DNA from: DATBIS01 sp036556805
Lineage (GTDB): Bacteria; Actinomycetota; UBA4738; HRBIN12
Assembly: GCA_036556805.1 (NCBI GenBank)
Contig: DATBIS010000129.1
Location: forward strand, 1-42,729
Length of the DNA: 42,729 nt
Reading direction: 5' to 3'
Shown here: one piece after another, positions 32,701-40,232 of the stretch
Position numbering within the stretch: position 1 is the first letter of the stretch
How the letters are laid out: every line of letters begins with the position of its first letter
Program-made: the position numbers and the translations under genes
Notes under the pieces: generated by a model
The model's database searches: none
What the model saw: only the letters and a program-made list of their open reading frames with translations
What the model was told of the DNA's origin: nothing

Positions 32701-33727
32701 GGAGGGTCTCCAGGAAGCCCTGCGCGTCAACCAAGAGCGGCTCGCGGCGCAGGCCGACAAGCTCAACGACGCCGAGGAGCGCGCGCACGCGGCCGAACGC
32801 CAGCTGCACGAGACGCTCGCGAAGCTCGAGCATGCGGAGCACGAGGCCCGTCGGGCCGTGCTCGAGCGCGCGCAGAGCACGGCGGAGGGCGAGGCGCTGC
32901 CGCCCACCGTCGGCGACCCGCTCGAGGACCGTCGCGGTGCCTCACCGTTCGTGAAGGAGCTGTCGCTCGACGCCAAGAAGTCCCTCACACAGATCCTCGG
33001 CCTCACGCTCACCCTCAAGCACAAGAAGAGCGCGCAGGAGCAGGCGCCGTTCCTCCGGCAGCTCTCGGCGATGGTGAAGCGGCTCGACCGCACCGTGAGC
33101 GACCTCAGCGAGGCCGACAAGCTCGCGCGCGGCGAGATCGAGCTCAGCAACCGCCGCACGAACCTCGAGGCGCTCGTGGAGCGCGTCGTGGAGGAGTCCG
33201 GCGTCGGCGCCGACCACGACGTCCGCGTGGACACCGAGGAACTCGTCGTGGCGCTCGACCCGCTTCGGACCGAGCAGATCCTGAATGGGCTGCTGCGGAC
33301 GTCGGCGGATCGAACCTCGCCGGGCTCGCAGATCGCCGTGAGACTCTCGGGCCAGGACGGCGGCGCGCTGATCTCCGTCGAGGACAAGGAGCCGTCCTCG
33401 GACGGCTCGATGAGCCCGGTGGTGGTTCGCCTCGCGACCGTGATGGGTGGCTGGGCGACCGTGGAGAGCCGGCCGAACGGTGGCTCGTCGTTCCGCGTGT
33501 TCATCCCCGACGCGAACGGCCCGCGCCCGGAAGATGCCGAGCCGAAGCCGACGGCCGAGGACGACGCCGAGGAGACGCTGCAGATCACCGTGAAGAGCCC
33601 GCTGGCCGAGCCCGACAAGAAGCCGGAGAAGACCGAAGAGGAGCTCGATCTCGAGAACGACCCGTGGGCGGCGGGGCAGCTCCTGATGCAGGAGCTCCAG
33701 CGACTCTCGCACCAAGAGGACCGCTAG
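29774..33727 (+). CDS. giant membrane coiled-coil protein with degenerate histidine-kinase core
   Basis: Protein of 1317 aa. TM1 is at residues about 13-32, an extracytoplasmic Cache/PhoQ-like domain at 35-165 (DTVTVWSGDGTAVYSSD) and TM2 at about 168-188. An almost uninterrupted coiled coil covers about 225-1050, rich in Glu/Ala/Leu/Arg with repeated AELE steps. Then comes a HisKA-like helix pair (about 1057-1125, SLDAKKSLTQILGLTLTL) and a HATPase-like domain (about 1140-1240). The phospho-acceptor His is missing. The N-box position reads QILNGLLRTSADR without the metal-binding Asn, and G1/G2 glycines are absent (VEDKEPSS). It is therefore probably a pseudokinase scaffold. The charged tail (1245-1317) ends in a helix. 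It is divergent from the nurA operon. Function unknown. Confidence 0.88.
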   Translation: MAGTKGALRTMRMGVLAFALLLIVGAIACYAISSKAVASARSDATLEAKGVADSLVNGILTPEDLTATVTLERAKEIDDALRDGRFDSTGFDTVTVWSGDGTAVYSSDRNRLGDQVPAEVSHLKAVIDDGASSRVVEDVFSAYAPLANGAVVEFDRPYGPIAATGRPMHLAAGLFALLFVGTIYIMFRLSRSIASSAANAAFRPTPGLGHVSQAPQEIGRAKRGEEAQLAMTGFREEAEARRRAEDRATALEEQVALLQEQYRNSLGELQATQRKLQDSVTTAAPAQRPDARLEERVLRAEGQARLLEAQLSATTAERDKLSADLIEAQKIGAEAAAARSDPDVERRLQRFEQESIALRAELEGTRTELEVAKRELATQQTRGNDLAVEIESAKRTASDAEVVRGEVERLRIVEREADQMRAELETLRPDAELAARLAKDLDLSTAARQESERSLEASRAEALAATTALEEVRAELAELQSSGETRTTALDEELRAARASVEQLESELEAARAGLGAELETVKAELGAELESAQAELARVSEELASTRATHGATSEELEAARAELETARSDAASTQSELSSIQAQLEVTLEEHATLRAGLTASQSQLESTLTDLGSARAETQSARADADAVRAELDAVRSRHADELAAKELELEQRVAEHRAGLQSELDAIELDLKAKLDATVAELREEITDAESRTALAEGQVQAAKAEAEDRDRAIRSVEQELAAANAELDALRSGMSGAQQDAASIRAELERSKTELESSRQNAEQAETELRATKIAAASAQEDLEVSRQASSQALAELQAVRDQLAAAEAARTELDGVAAALAAANDELNALRSEKSDEENELARVQAESQATRREAEAAQERVSALTAELEGARAEIAAREAEVASAQARLTDVEAEAGGAHDEATRWQTRLSDLQGELDVARAELLTAQAEIQTELTRGVEITARAEQAEQELAMLRDQQMATAAAGAEQEGLQEALRVNQERLAAQADKLNDAEERAHAAERQLHETLAKLEHAEHEARRAVLERAQSTAEGEALPPTVGDPLEDRRGASPFVKELSLDAKKSLTQILGLTLTLKHKKSAQEQAPFLRQLSAMVKRLDRTVSDLSEADKLARGEIELSNRRTNLEALVERVVEESGVGADHDVRVDTEELVVALDPLRTEQILNGLLRTSADRTSPGSQIAVRLSGQDGGALISVEDKEPSSDGSMSPVVVRLATVMGGWATVESRPNGGSSFRVFIPDANGPRPEDAEPKPTAEDDAEETLQITVKSPLAEPDKKPEKTEEELDLENDPWAAGQLLMQELQRLSHQEDR

Positions 33728-33732
33728 CTCGG

Positions 33733-34893
33733 TCAGACCTCCAGGGTCTTCAGCAGCTCCCGGGCGATCACGACCCTCTGGATCTGGTTCGTGCCCTCGT
33801 AGATCTGCGTGATCTTCGCGTCGCGCATGTAGCGTTCGACGGGGTACTCCTTGATGTAACCGTATCCCCCGAGGATCTGCACCGCGTCGGTGGTGATCGC
33901 CATCGCCGCGTCCGACGCCATGCACTTCGCGACGCTCGAGTGGAACGTCATGCGAGGGTCGCCCGCGTCGCAGGCGGCGAGCGCGCGGTACGTGAGCACC
34001 CGCGCGGCCTCCAGGCGCATCGCCATGTCCGCGAGCATGAAGCGGATGCCTTCGAAGTCCGAGATGCGCTCTCCGAACTGCCGGCGCTCCGTCGCGTATC
34101 GCGCGGCGAAGTCGAGCGCGCCCTGCGCGATCCCCACCGCCTGGGCGGCGATCACCGGTCGCGAGTAGTCGAGCGTCCGCATCGCGATGCCGAAGCCCGC
34201 CCCCTCCTCCCCCACGAGCCGATCGACCGGGATGCGCGCGTCCGTGAGGATCACCTCGCGGGTGGGCGAGCCCTTGATGCCCATCTTGTGCTCGGCCTTG
34301 CCGAACGACACGCCGGGATCGTCCTTGCGGACGAGGAACGCGGCGATGCCCTTCGTGCGCAGCCCCGGGTCGCTCGTCGCGAACACGACGTACGCGTGCG
34401 ACACGCCGGCTCCGGTGATGAACCGCTTCGTCCCGTTCAGGACGAACGCGTCGCCGTCGCGCACGTACCGGGTCGAGAGGGCCCCCGCGTCGGATCCCGC
34501 GCCCGCCTCGGTGAGGGCGTACGACATCAGCAGCTCGCCCGCGCAGATCCCCTTGATGCACGCGCGGCGGTGGTCCTCGGGGCCCGCGACCGTGAGCGGG
34601 ATCACGCCGAGCTTCGACACGATCGGCGTCAGCGAGACGCCCGCCGAGACTCGCGAGAGCTCCTCGATGAGGACGCCGAACGCGAGCGAGCCGCCGCCCG
34701 AGCCGCCGTCCTCCTCCGGGTAGCCCACGCCCATGAGGTCGTGCTCGACGAGCGTGCGGTAGACGTCCTCGGGCCACTCGTCGGTCTCATCGATCTCCGC
34801 CGCGCGCGGCTCGATCTTCTCCTCCGCGATCTTGCGAACGAGCGCCCGGAACTCCTCGAGTTCGTCGGGAAGCTCGTACCTCGCGCCGTCCAT
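33733..34893 (-). CDS. acyl-CoA dehydrogenase
   Basis: FAD-dependent acyl-CoA dehydrogenase of 386 aa, of normal length for the family. ALTEAGAGSDAGALST is the first signature (substrate and FAD contacts). DAVQILGGYGYIKEYPVERY is the second, and YEGTNQIQRVVIAREL carries the catalytic Glu in the short-chain position (YEGT). It oxidises acyl-CoA to enoyl-CoA and passes electrons to ETF. The YEGTNQIQ ending suggests a short- or branched-chain enzyme. The ATG at 34893 follows the thiolase stop by 5 bp with TAGGGGTC as ribosome site, so they are cotranscribed. It ends 5 bp from the convergent coiled-coil gene stop. Confidence 0.94.
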   Translation of the reverse strand: MDGARYELPDELEEFRALVRKIAEEKIEPRAAEIDETDEWPEDVYRTLVEHDLMGVGYPEEDGGSGGGSLAFGVLIEELSRVSAGVSLTPIVSKLGVIPLTVAGPEDHRRACIKGICAGELLMSYALTEAGAGSDAGALSTRYVRDGDAFVLNGTKRFITGAGVSHAYVVFATSDPGLRTKGIAAFLVRKDDPGVSFGKAEHKMGIKGSPTREVILTDARIPVDRLVGEEGAGFGIAMRTLDYSRPVIAAQAVGIAQGALDFAARYATERRQFGERISDFEGIRFMLADMAMRLEAARVLTYRALAACDAGDPRMTFHSSVAKCMASDAAMAITTDAVQILGGYGYIKEYPVERYMRDAKITQIYEGTNQIQRVVIARELLKTLEV

Positions 34894-34898
34894 GACCC

Positions 34899-36083
34899 CT
34901 AGCTCACGCGTCGCAGGATCAGGGCGTCGCCTTGCCCGCCGCCGCCGCAGATCGCGACCCCGCCGAGGTCGACCTCGCGACGGCGCATCTCGAGCGCGAG
35001 CGTGAGCACGAGGCGCGCGCCGCTCATACCGATGGGGTGACCGAGGGCGACGGCGCCGCCGTTCACGTTCACGAGCTCCTCGTCCACGCCGAGCATGCGG
35101 CTCGCGTGCAGAGAGACCGCCGCGAAGGCCTCGTTGACCTCGAGCAGCCCGAGGTCGCTCGCGTCCAGCCCCGACTTCTTCAACGCCTTCTGCATCGCCA
35201 GCGCCGGCACCGTGTGCAGCGACGCGTAGCGGTCGGCCGACATGCCGTACGCGATGACCTCGGCGAGCGGCGTAAGACCCAGCTCCTGCGCGCGCTCGGC
35301 GCTCGTCACGACGACCGCGGCGGCGCCGTCGGAGATCTGCGACGCGTTGCCCGCCGTGACCGTGCCCTCCGGCGAGAAAGCGGGCTTCAGCCTCGCGAGG
35401 CCCTCCGGCGTCGAGTCCGCGCGGATGCCCTCGTCCCGGTCGAACACCAGGTCGTCGCCGGTTCGCTGGGGCACGCCGACGGGGACCACCTCCTCGGCGA
35501 GCGCGCCGGCGTCCCAGGCCGCCGCGGCGCGCCGGTGCGACCTCGAGGCCCAGGCGTCCTGCTCCTCCCGCGCGATGCCCAGCTCCGCGCTGATCGCGTC
35601 GGTGCCGGCGCCCATGTGCCGGTCGTCGAAGGAGCACCACAGCCCGTCGTGGATCATCGTGTCGACGAGCTGCGCGTCGCCCAGCCGCGAGCCCGCGCGC
35701 GCCTTCGGCACCACGTACGGCGCGTTCGTCATCGACTCCATGCCGCCTGCGACGGCCACCGAGATCTCGCCGGCTCGGATCATCTGGTCGGCCATCGCGA
35801 TCGCCGCGGTCCCCGACAAGCACACCTTGTTGATGGTGACGCCCGGGATCTCCTTGGGGATACCGGCTCGGATCGCAGCCTGACGCGCCGTGATCTGCCC
35901 GGCTCCCGCCTGCAGCACGTGGCCCATGATCACGTATTCGACCTGCTCGGCGGTGACCCCCGATCGTTCGAGCGCCGCGCGGATCGCGACGCCGCCGAGG
36001 TCGACGGCCTGGAAGCCGGCGAGCGCCCCGTTGAACTTCCCGATCGGCGTGCGCGCGCCGGCCACGATCACGGAGGTCGTCAT
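34899..36083 (-). CDS. acetyl-CoA C-acetyltransferase (thiolase)
   Basis: Thiolase of 394 aa, biosynthetic/degradative AtoB-PhaA type. The nucleophile Cys is in NKVCLSGTAAI (about residue 89). Then come NEAFAAVS, the GGAVALGHPIGMSGAR signature with the His, and CGGGGQGDA with the second Cys. It interconverts two acetyl-CoA and acetoacetyl-CoA, or cleaves 3-ketoacyl-CoA. The ATG at 36083 begins the typical VIVAGARTPIGKFNG strand. It lies 47 bp after the FtsH-like gene and 5 bp before the acyl-CoA dehydrogenase. With crotonyl-CoA carboxylase/reductase nearby it may feed a C4 acyl-CoA pathway. Confidence 0.95.
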   Translation of the reverse strand: MTTSVIVAGARTPIGKFNGALAGFQAVDLGGVAIRAALERSGVTAEQVEYVIMGHVLQAGAGQITARQAAIRAGIPKEIPGVTINKVCLSGTAAIAMADQMIRAGEISVAVAGGMESMTNAPYVVPKARAGSRLGDAQLVDTMIHDGLWCSFDDRHMGAGTDAISAELGIAREEQDAWASRSHRRAAAAWDAGALAEEVVPVGVPQRTGDDLVFDRDEGIRADSTPEGLARLKPAFSPEGTVTAGNASQISDGAAAVVVTSAERAQELGLTPLAEVIAYGMSADRYASLHTVPALAMQKALKKSGLDASDLGLLEVNEAFAAVSLHASRMLGVDEELVNVNGGAVALGHPIGMSGARLVLTLALEMRRREVDLGGVAICGGGGQGDALILRRVS

Positions 36084-36130
36084 GAGCTCAGTGTAGCCCC
36101 GCCGTGTCGCTCGGCGATCTCGGGGCCGCC

Positions 36131-38023
36131 TCAGGGGCGGTTCGCGAGCGCCTTCTCGATGACCTCGAGGATCTCGTTGCCCACGAGCTCGTCGCGGTCC
36201 ACGAGGGCCTGCTTCAGGGCGGTGTGCACGTCGCGATTCTCGGCGAGCACCGCGGCCACCTTCTCCTTCTGGCCGTCGAGGATGTCCTCGACGCGCTCCT
36301 TCGATTCCTGGTCGGCGAGCACCTTCGCCACGAGGTTCGACCGGCTGATCGGTCCCTCGCTCACCGCGTCGAAGGAGATCAGCGAGCCCGCCATGCCGAA
36401 CGACCCCACCATGCGCGCCGCGAGATCCGTCGCGTGCGCGAGGTCGCTCGCCGGCCCCGTACCGGACTCGCCGAAACACATCTCCTCGGCAACGAGCCCG
36501 CCGAGCGCGATCGCGATGTTCGCCTCGACCTCGGTGCGCGTGCGCGTGAACCGCTCTTCCTCGTCGCCGTGCGCGAGCAACCCGAGCGCGCCGCGCCGCT
36601 TGATGATCGAGAGCACCTCGAGCCTGCGCCCCTTGCCGAGGAAATACGCGACGGTGGCGTGCCCCGCCTCGTGCGCGGCCACGGATTCGCGGTCGTACTC
36701 CGTGTAGACGACCGGCTGCTTGATCCCGATCTCCTCGGTGAGCTTCGCCTCCATCACGTCGGCGAGAGACATCTCGCGCCGGCCGTCGGAGAGCGCGAGC
36801 AGGAGGGACTCGTCGAAGAGGTGCTCGATCATCACCGGCGTGTAGCCGAACGTCTCGTGCGCGATCTTGTCGCGATCGCCCGACTCGTCGAGCTGGTCGG
36901 CGTGGGCCTTGCGGTTCAGGAAGAAGTCGATGAGCTCGCGCCGGCCCTGCTTCGTCGGGAGGTCGAAGTACAAGCGCCGGTCGAATCGGCCGGGACGGAG
37001 CAGCGCCGGGTCGAGCGTGTCGGCGCGGTTGGTCGCGGCGATCAGCAGGATGTTGCTGTACGTCCCCTTGATGGGCGGGAGCTGGCGGCTCTCGGGCAGG
37101 TAGCCGTTCAGCCAGTCGATGAACTTCGCGCGCAGCCGGGCGCGGAACGGCGGCTGGTCGAAGGACTGCATCTGGATGAGCAGCTCGTTCACCATCGCGC
37201 CCGTGTCGCCCCCGCCCACCATCGCGGACACCGTGCGCGCGAGCCCTTCCGGGGGAGGCGACGCGTTGAACGCCGCCCGGTTCATCCCGATCGCGTCGAT
37301 CTCCTCGATGAACCCGATCGCGCCGCCCTGCTTGCGCGCGATCTTCCGCAGCATCTTGAAGAACGACCGGATGCGGTAGGCGGTCATGCCCTGCCACATC
37401 GATTGGAACGCCGGCGCCGAGATGAACAGGAACGGCACGCCCGCCTGCTTCGCCATCGCCTTCGCGAGGTACGTCTTGCCGGTCCCCGGCGGGCCCTCGA
37501 AGAGGATGCCCCGTCGCGGCGTGCCCCCGAGCTCGTCGCGGAAGGTCGCGTAGCCGAGGAAGACGTCGAGCGAACGCACGACCTCCTCGACCTGCCCGTC
37601 GAGGCCGCGCACGTCGCTCAGGCCCACCTCGACCTGCTCTGGATACACGGTGAGGTGCGGTGAGCGCCCGTTCATGAGCGGGAGCGCCGCCATCAGCAGG
37701 ATCACCGCGAACAGCCCCAGCACCGGCAGGTAGATGACCCAACCCTCGGGCAGCGAGGGCAGCTGCAGCGGGTTGTGAGTGATGTAGCGATACCAGAGGA
37801 ACGCGTCGAGCCCGCCGACCACGATCGTGGCCCGCAGGACGCGCTTCATCTTGGTCCGGTGGCGGACCTTGAGCACGTCGGCGCGGCCTTGTTGCAGGAG
37901 TGTCGACCCCTCGAGAAGGGCGCTGGCGGTCGAGCGACTGGTCTCGTTCAGGGCATCGCTCCGGATCGGGGGCAAGAAGCGCCCGGCGGCCTCTTGCATC
38001 GTATCGTCGGTCGGTCGGTACAC
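36131..38023 (-). CDS. FtsH-like membrane AAA metalloprotease
   Basis: Membrane protease of 630 aa. There are two membrane segments (about 62-80 and 95-117), then an AAA module with Walker A GPPGTGKT (177-184), Walker B IGFIEEID (236-243) and SRH AATNRADTLDPALLRPGRFD. The peptidase has zinc motif HEAGH (451-455) and the third-ligand region ASDLAHATDLA. Two departures from FtsH: Walker B has Glu in place of the usual Asp (FIEEID, not FIDEID), and about 40 extra residues separate Walker B from the SRH. It is probably an FtsH paralogue with a special substrate. I chose GTG at 38023 (GAAGG upstream); ATG at 38071 is possible. It is divergent from the HTH gene at 38110. Confidence 0.88.
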   Translation of the reverse strand: MYRPTDDTMQEAAGRFLPPIRSDALNETSRSTASALLEGSTLLQQGRADVLKVRHRTKMKRVLRATIVVGGLDAFLWYRYITHNPLQLPSLPEGWVIYLPVLGLFAVILLMAALPLMNGRSPHLTVYPEQVEVGLSDVRGLDGQVEEVVRSLDVFLGYATFRDELGGTPRRGILFEGPPGTGKTYLAKAMAKQAGVPFLFISAPAFQSMWQGMTAYRIRSFFKMLRKIARKQGGAIGFIEEIDAIGMNRAAFNASPPPEGLARTVSAMVGGGDTGAMVNELLIQMQSFDQPPFRARLRAKFIDWLNGYLPESRQLPPIKGTYSNILLIAATNRADTLDPALLRPGRFDRRLYFDLPTKQGRRELIDFFLNRKAHADQLDESGDRDKIAHETFGYTPVMIEHLFDESLLLALSDGRREMSLADVMEAKLTEEIGIKQPVVYTEYDRESVAAHEAGHATVAYFLGKGRRLEVLSIIKRRGALGLLAHGDEEERFTRTRTEVEANIAIALGGLVAEEMCFGESGTGPASDLAHATDLAARMVGSFGMAGSLISFDAVSEGPISRSNLVAKVLADQESKERVEDILDGQKEKVAAVLAENRDVHTALKQALVDRDELVGNEILEVIEKALANRP

Positions 38024-38109
38024 GCCATCCGACCTTCGGACCCAGTGCGTGCGTGGAAGGGGCGCGAGCATGGCTGGCCCGGGCCCGCGCGGAGCCGATA
38101 GGGTGCAGC

Positions 38110-38499
38110 GTGGCTCGCAAGAAGACCCCACCGCTCAGCGACCACGACCGCGAGGTCATCGGACGCCTGCTCCGCGACCTGCGCAAGGCGGCAGGCTATC
38201 GCTCGGTGGAGGCGCTCTCGGCCCTCCCCGCCTGCCCCGCGGCCCGCCAGACGATCTATGCGTACGAACGGGGCGGCCTGACGCCCAGCCTGCAGCAGTT
38301 CCTGGAGCTCGTGGGCTTCACGGTGCTGGAAGCGCCCAGGGTGGACGGCGCGAAACCGGTCGAGGACCTCCGCGCGCAGGGCGTGGCGGCGATCATGCGC
38401 GCGCTGTCGCTGCCCGCCTACCACGTGACGGAGGCGATGGAGCTCGTCGCGCGCCTGCAGCCGGCGACGACTGGCAACCGCAGGAAGCGAGGCTCGTGA
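38110..38499 (+). CDS. XRE-type HTH regulator
   Basis: Small DNA-binding protein of 129 aa. Residues about 15-70 form an XRE/Cro helix-turn-helix (IGRLLRDLRKAAGYRSVEAL, ARQTIYAYERGGLTPSLQQF), with the recognition helix around QTIYAYERG. A C-terminal helical part follows, and the end is basic (NRRKRGS). The GTG at 38110 is the first in-frame start after the divergent protease gene, with AGGG nearby. Its stop overlaps the epimerase start as GTGA. It may regulate itself, the epimerase or the divergent protease; this is inference from position. Confidence 0.82.
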   Translation: MARKKTPPLSDHDREVIGRLLRDLRKAAGYRSVEALSALPACPAARQTIYAYERGGLTPSLQQFLELVGFTVLEAPRVDGAKPVEDLRAQGVAAIMRALSLPAYHVTEAMELVARLQPATTGNRRKRGS

Positions 38500-38909
38500 C
38501 CATCCGACTCCTCGAGATCGATCACGTGGGCATCGCGGTCGAGGACCTCGACGCGGCGGCGGTCCTCTACTCGCGGACCTTCGGGATGACCCCGACGCAC
38601 CGTGAGCGCGTCGAGGACCAGGGGGTCGAGGAGGTGCTGTTCGCGATCGGCGGCACCGCGGTGCAACTGCTCGGCGCGCTCGGGCCCGATACGCCGGTCG
38701 GCCGCTACCTCAGTCGGCGCGGCCCCGGCCTCCACCACGTCGCGTACCGGGTGGACGACGTCGCCTCGGCGCTCGACGACCTTCGCGCGGAGGGCGTTCC
38801 GCTCATCGACGAAACACCGCGACGCGGCTCGCGCCACACCACGATCGCGTTCGTCCACCCGCGCGGCATGGGCGGCGTGCTCGTCGAGCTCGTGCAGAAG
38901 CCCGCCTAG
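38496..38909 (+). CDS. mce: methylmalonyl-CoA epimerase
   Basis: Vicinal-oxygen-chelate protein of 137 aa that interconverts the epimers of methylmalonyl-CoA (and ethylmalonyl-CoA in some bacteria). The metal ligands sit in LEIDHVGIAVEDLD (His near residue 10), GPGLHHVAYRVDD, and the final strand GGVLVELVQ (Glu). The length is normal. The GTG at 38496 overlaps the regulator stop as GTGA, with GGAAGCGAGG upstream. Its stop shares CTAG with the convergent crotonyl-CoA carboxylase/reductase gene, its likely pathway partner. Confidence 0.9.
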   Translation: MTIRLLEIDHVGIAVEDLDAAAVLYSRTFGMTPTHRERVEDQGVEEVLFAIGGTAVQLLGALGPDTPVGRYLSRRGPGLHHVAYRVDDVASALDDLRAEGVPLIDETPRRGSRHTTIAFVHPRGMGGVLVELVQKPA

Positions 38910-40147
38910 GGCAGGTCGCGCAGGCCCCGTTCGGGCGACTGGATCAGCACCGCCACGTTGCCCTCGGGAAGCTTCCCCACACCCATCAGCTTGTGCACGT
39001 GCCCCGCCTGCGCGTAGTCGTACGTCTCGCCCAGGGTCGTCGTCACCTTGCGCTCACGCACGAGGTCGTTGAACGCCGCCGCCTGCTCGTCGTTGAACAG
39101 ATGCGAGCCCTGGTAGCGCTTCTGCAGGTACCAGAGGTACCGCACGTCGATCATCGTGTCGAAGCCCGAGGTGCCCGCGCAGATCACGATCATGCCGCCG
39201 CGGTCGCACACGAAGTTCGAGGTCGGGATCGTGTCCTCGCCCGGATGCTCGAACACGATCGCGGGATTCTTCCGCTCGCCGAGCGCGTCCCAGATCGCCT
39301 TGCCGAACGCCTTCGCCCCGTCGAACCACGTTTTCCAGTCGGGCGAGTCCCACTTCGGCGGCACGCCCCAATGGTCGAAGTCGCGCCGGTTGATCGTGCC
39401 GACCGCGCCGAGCTGACGGCAATAGTCGGCCTTCTCCTCGCTGGAGACGACGGCGACCGCGCGGCCGCCCGCGAGCGTCACGAGCTGGATCGCGAGCGAG
39501 CCGAGGCCGCCCGAGCCGCCCCAAACGAGCACGACGTCACCTTCCTTCACCGTGTTCGGCGGCCAGCCGTGCAGCATGCGGTACGCGGTGGCGCCGGTGA
39601 GGGTGGGCGCCGCGGCCTCCTCCCAGGTCAGGTGCTCCGCCTTTGGTAAGCACTGGTGCGCCTGCACCTTGCAGAACTGCGAGAACGACCCCCAGCACGT
39701 GTCGTAGCCCCAGACGCGGAACGAGTCCGCGAGGCCGGCGTCGCCGCCGGCGACCACCTTCGGATCGTCGTGGTCCCACTGGCCGGCGTGCACGACCACG
39801 CGATCCCCCACCGCGACGTTCGTGACCCCCGAGCCGACCGCCGCCACGACGCCGCTCGCGTCCGATCCGACGATGTGGAAGTCGGTGGGCTCGCCCCAGC
39901 GAGCCTGCGTCTTCGTGACGTCGATCGGGACCCCGCGCGCCGCCCAGACGTTGTTGTAGTTCACCCCGGCGGCCATCACCATCACGAGCGCCTCGTGCGG
40001 GCCGATCTCCGGAACGTCGATGACCTCGTCCTGAATCGCCGTCTCGGGATCGCCGAAGCGCTCGGGACGCACGAGTTGTGCGTGCATCCGAGCGGGAACC
40101 TCGCCGATCGGGGGCAACTCGCCGATCTCGTACAGGTCCTTCGCCAC
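38906..40147 (-). CDS. ccr: crotonyl-CoA carboxylase/reductase
   Basis: Medium-chain reductase of 413 aa that carboxylates crotonyl-CoA to ethylmalonyl-CoA with NADPH and CO2. Family landmarks are MAAGVNYNNVWAARGVP, DASGVVAAVGSGV and WGYDTCWGSFSQF. The Rossmann loop is VWGGSGGLGSLAIQL, and AIVFEHPGEDTIPTSNF holds the conserved active-site His. The start is GTG at 40147 after GGAAGGGTGA. In the ethylmalonyl-CoA pathway it works with the epimerase encoded convergently next door and with a thiolase such as that at 34899. Mutases of the pathway are not in this window. It may also make extender units for polyketides. Confidence 0.93.
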   Translation of the reverse strand: MAKDLYEIGELPPIGEVPARMHAQLVRPERFGDPETAIQDEVIDVPEIGPHEALVMVMAAGVNYNNVWAARGVPIDVTKTQARWGEPTDFHIVGSDASGVVAAVGSGVTNVAVGDRVVVHAGQWDHDDPKVVAGGDAGLADSFRVWGYDTCWGSFSQFCKVQAHQCLPKAEHLTWEEAAAPTLTGATAYRMLHGWPPNTVKEGDVVLVWGGSGGLGSLAIQLVTLAGGRAVAVVSSEEKADYCRQLGAVGTINRRDFDHWGVPPKWDSPDWKTWFDGAKAFGKAIWDALGERKNPAIVFEHPGEDTIPTSNFVCDRGGMIVICAGTSGFDTMIDVRYLWYLQKRYQGSHLFNDEQAAAFNDLVRERKVTTTLGETYDYAQAGHVHKLMGVGKLPEGNVAVLIQSPERGLRDLP

Positions 40148-40232
40148 GGTCTCACCCTTCCGTCGCTCGCGGTCGCGCGCGAGCCTAGCAAGCGGCTTCC
40201 CGGCGCGGCGAGGCGGGTAAGGTCCCCGATCG

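Noticed and set aside
28364..32842. Minus-strand open frame of about 1490 codons antisense to the giant coiled-coil gene
   Set aside because: Its translation is Leu/Arg/Gly-rich with no motif. It arises because the Glu/Ala/Leu-rich plus-strand gene in GC-rich DNA leaves few antisense stops, and its end runs through nurA and herA.
30450..32930. Possible tandem DNA repeats inside the coiled-coil gene
   Set aside because: The recurring GAGCTCGAG-like words reflect heptad codons for Glu-Leu-Glu; I see no constant repeat unit at the DNA level.
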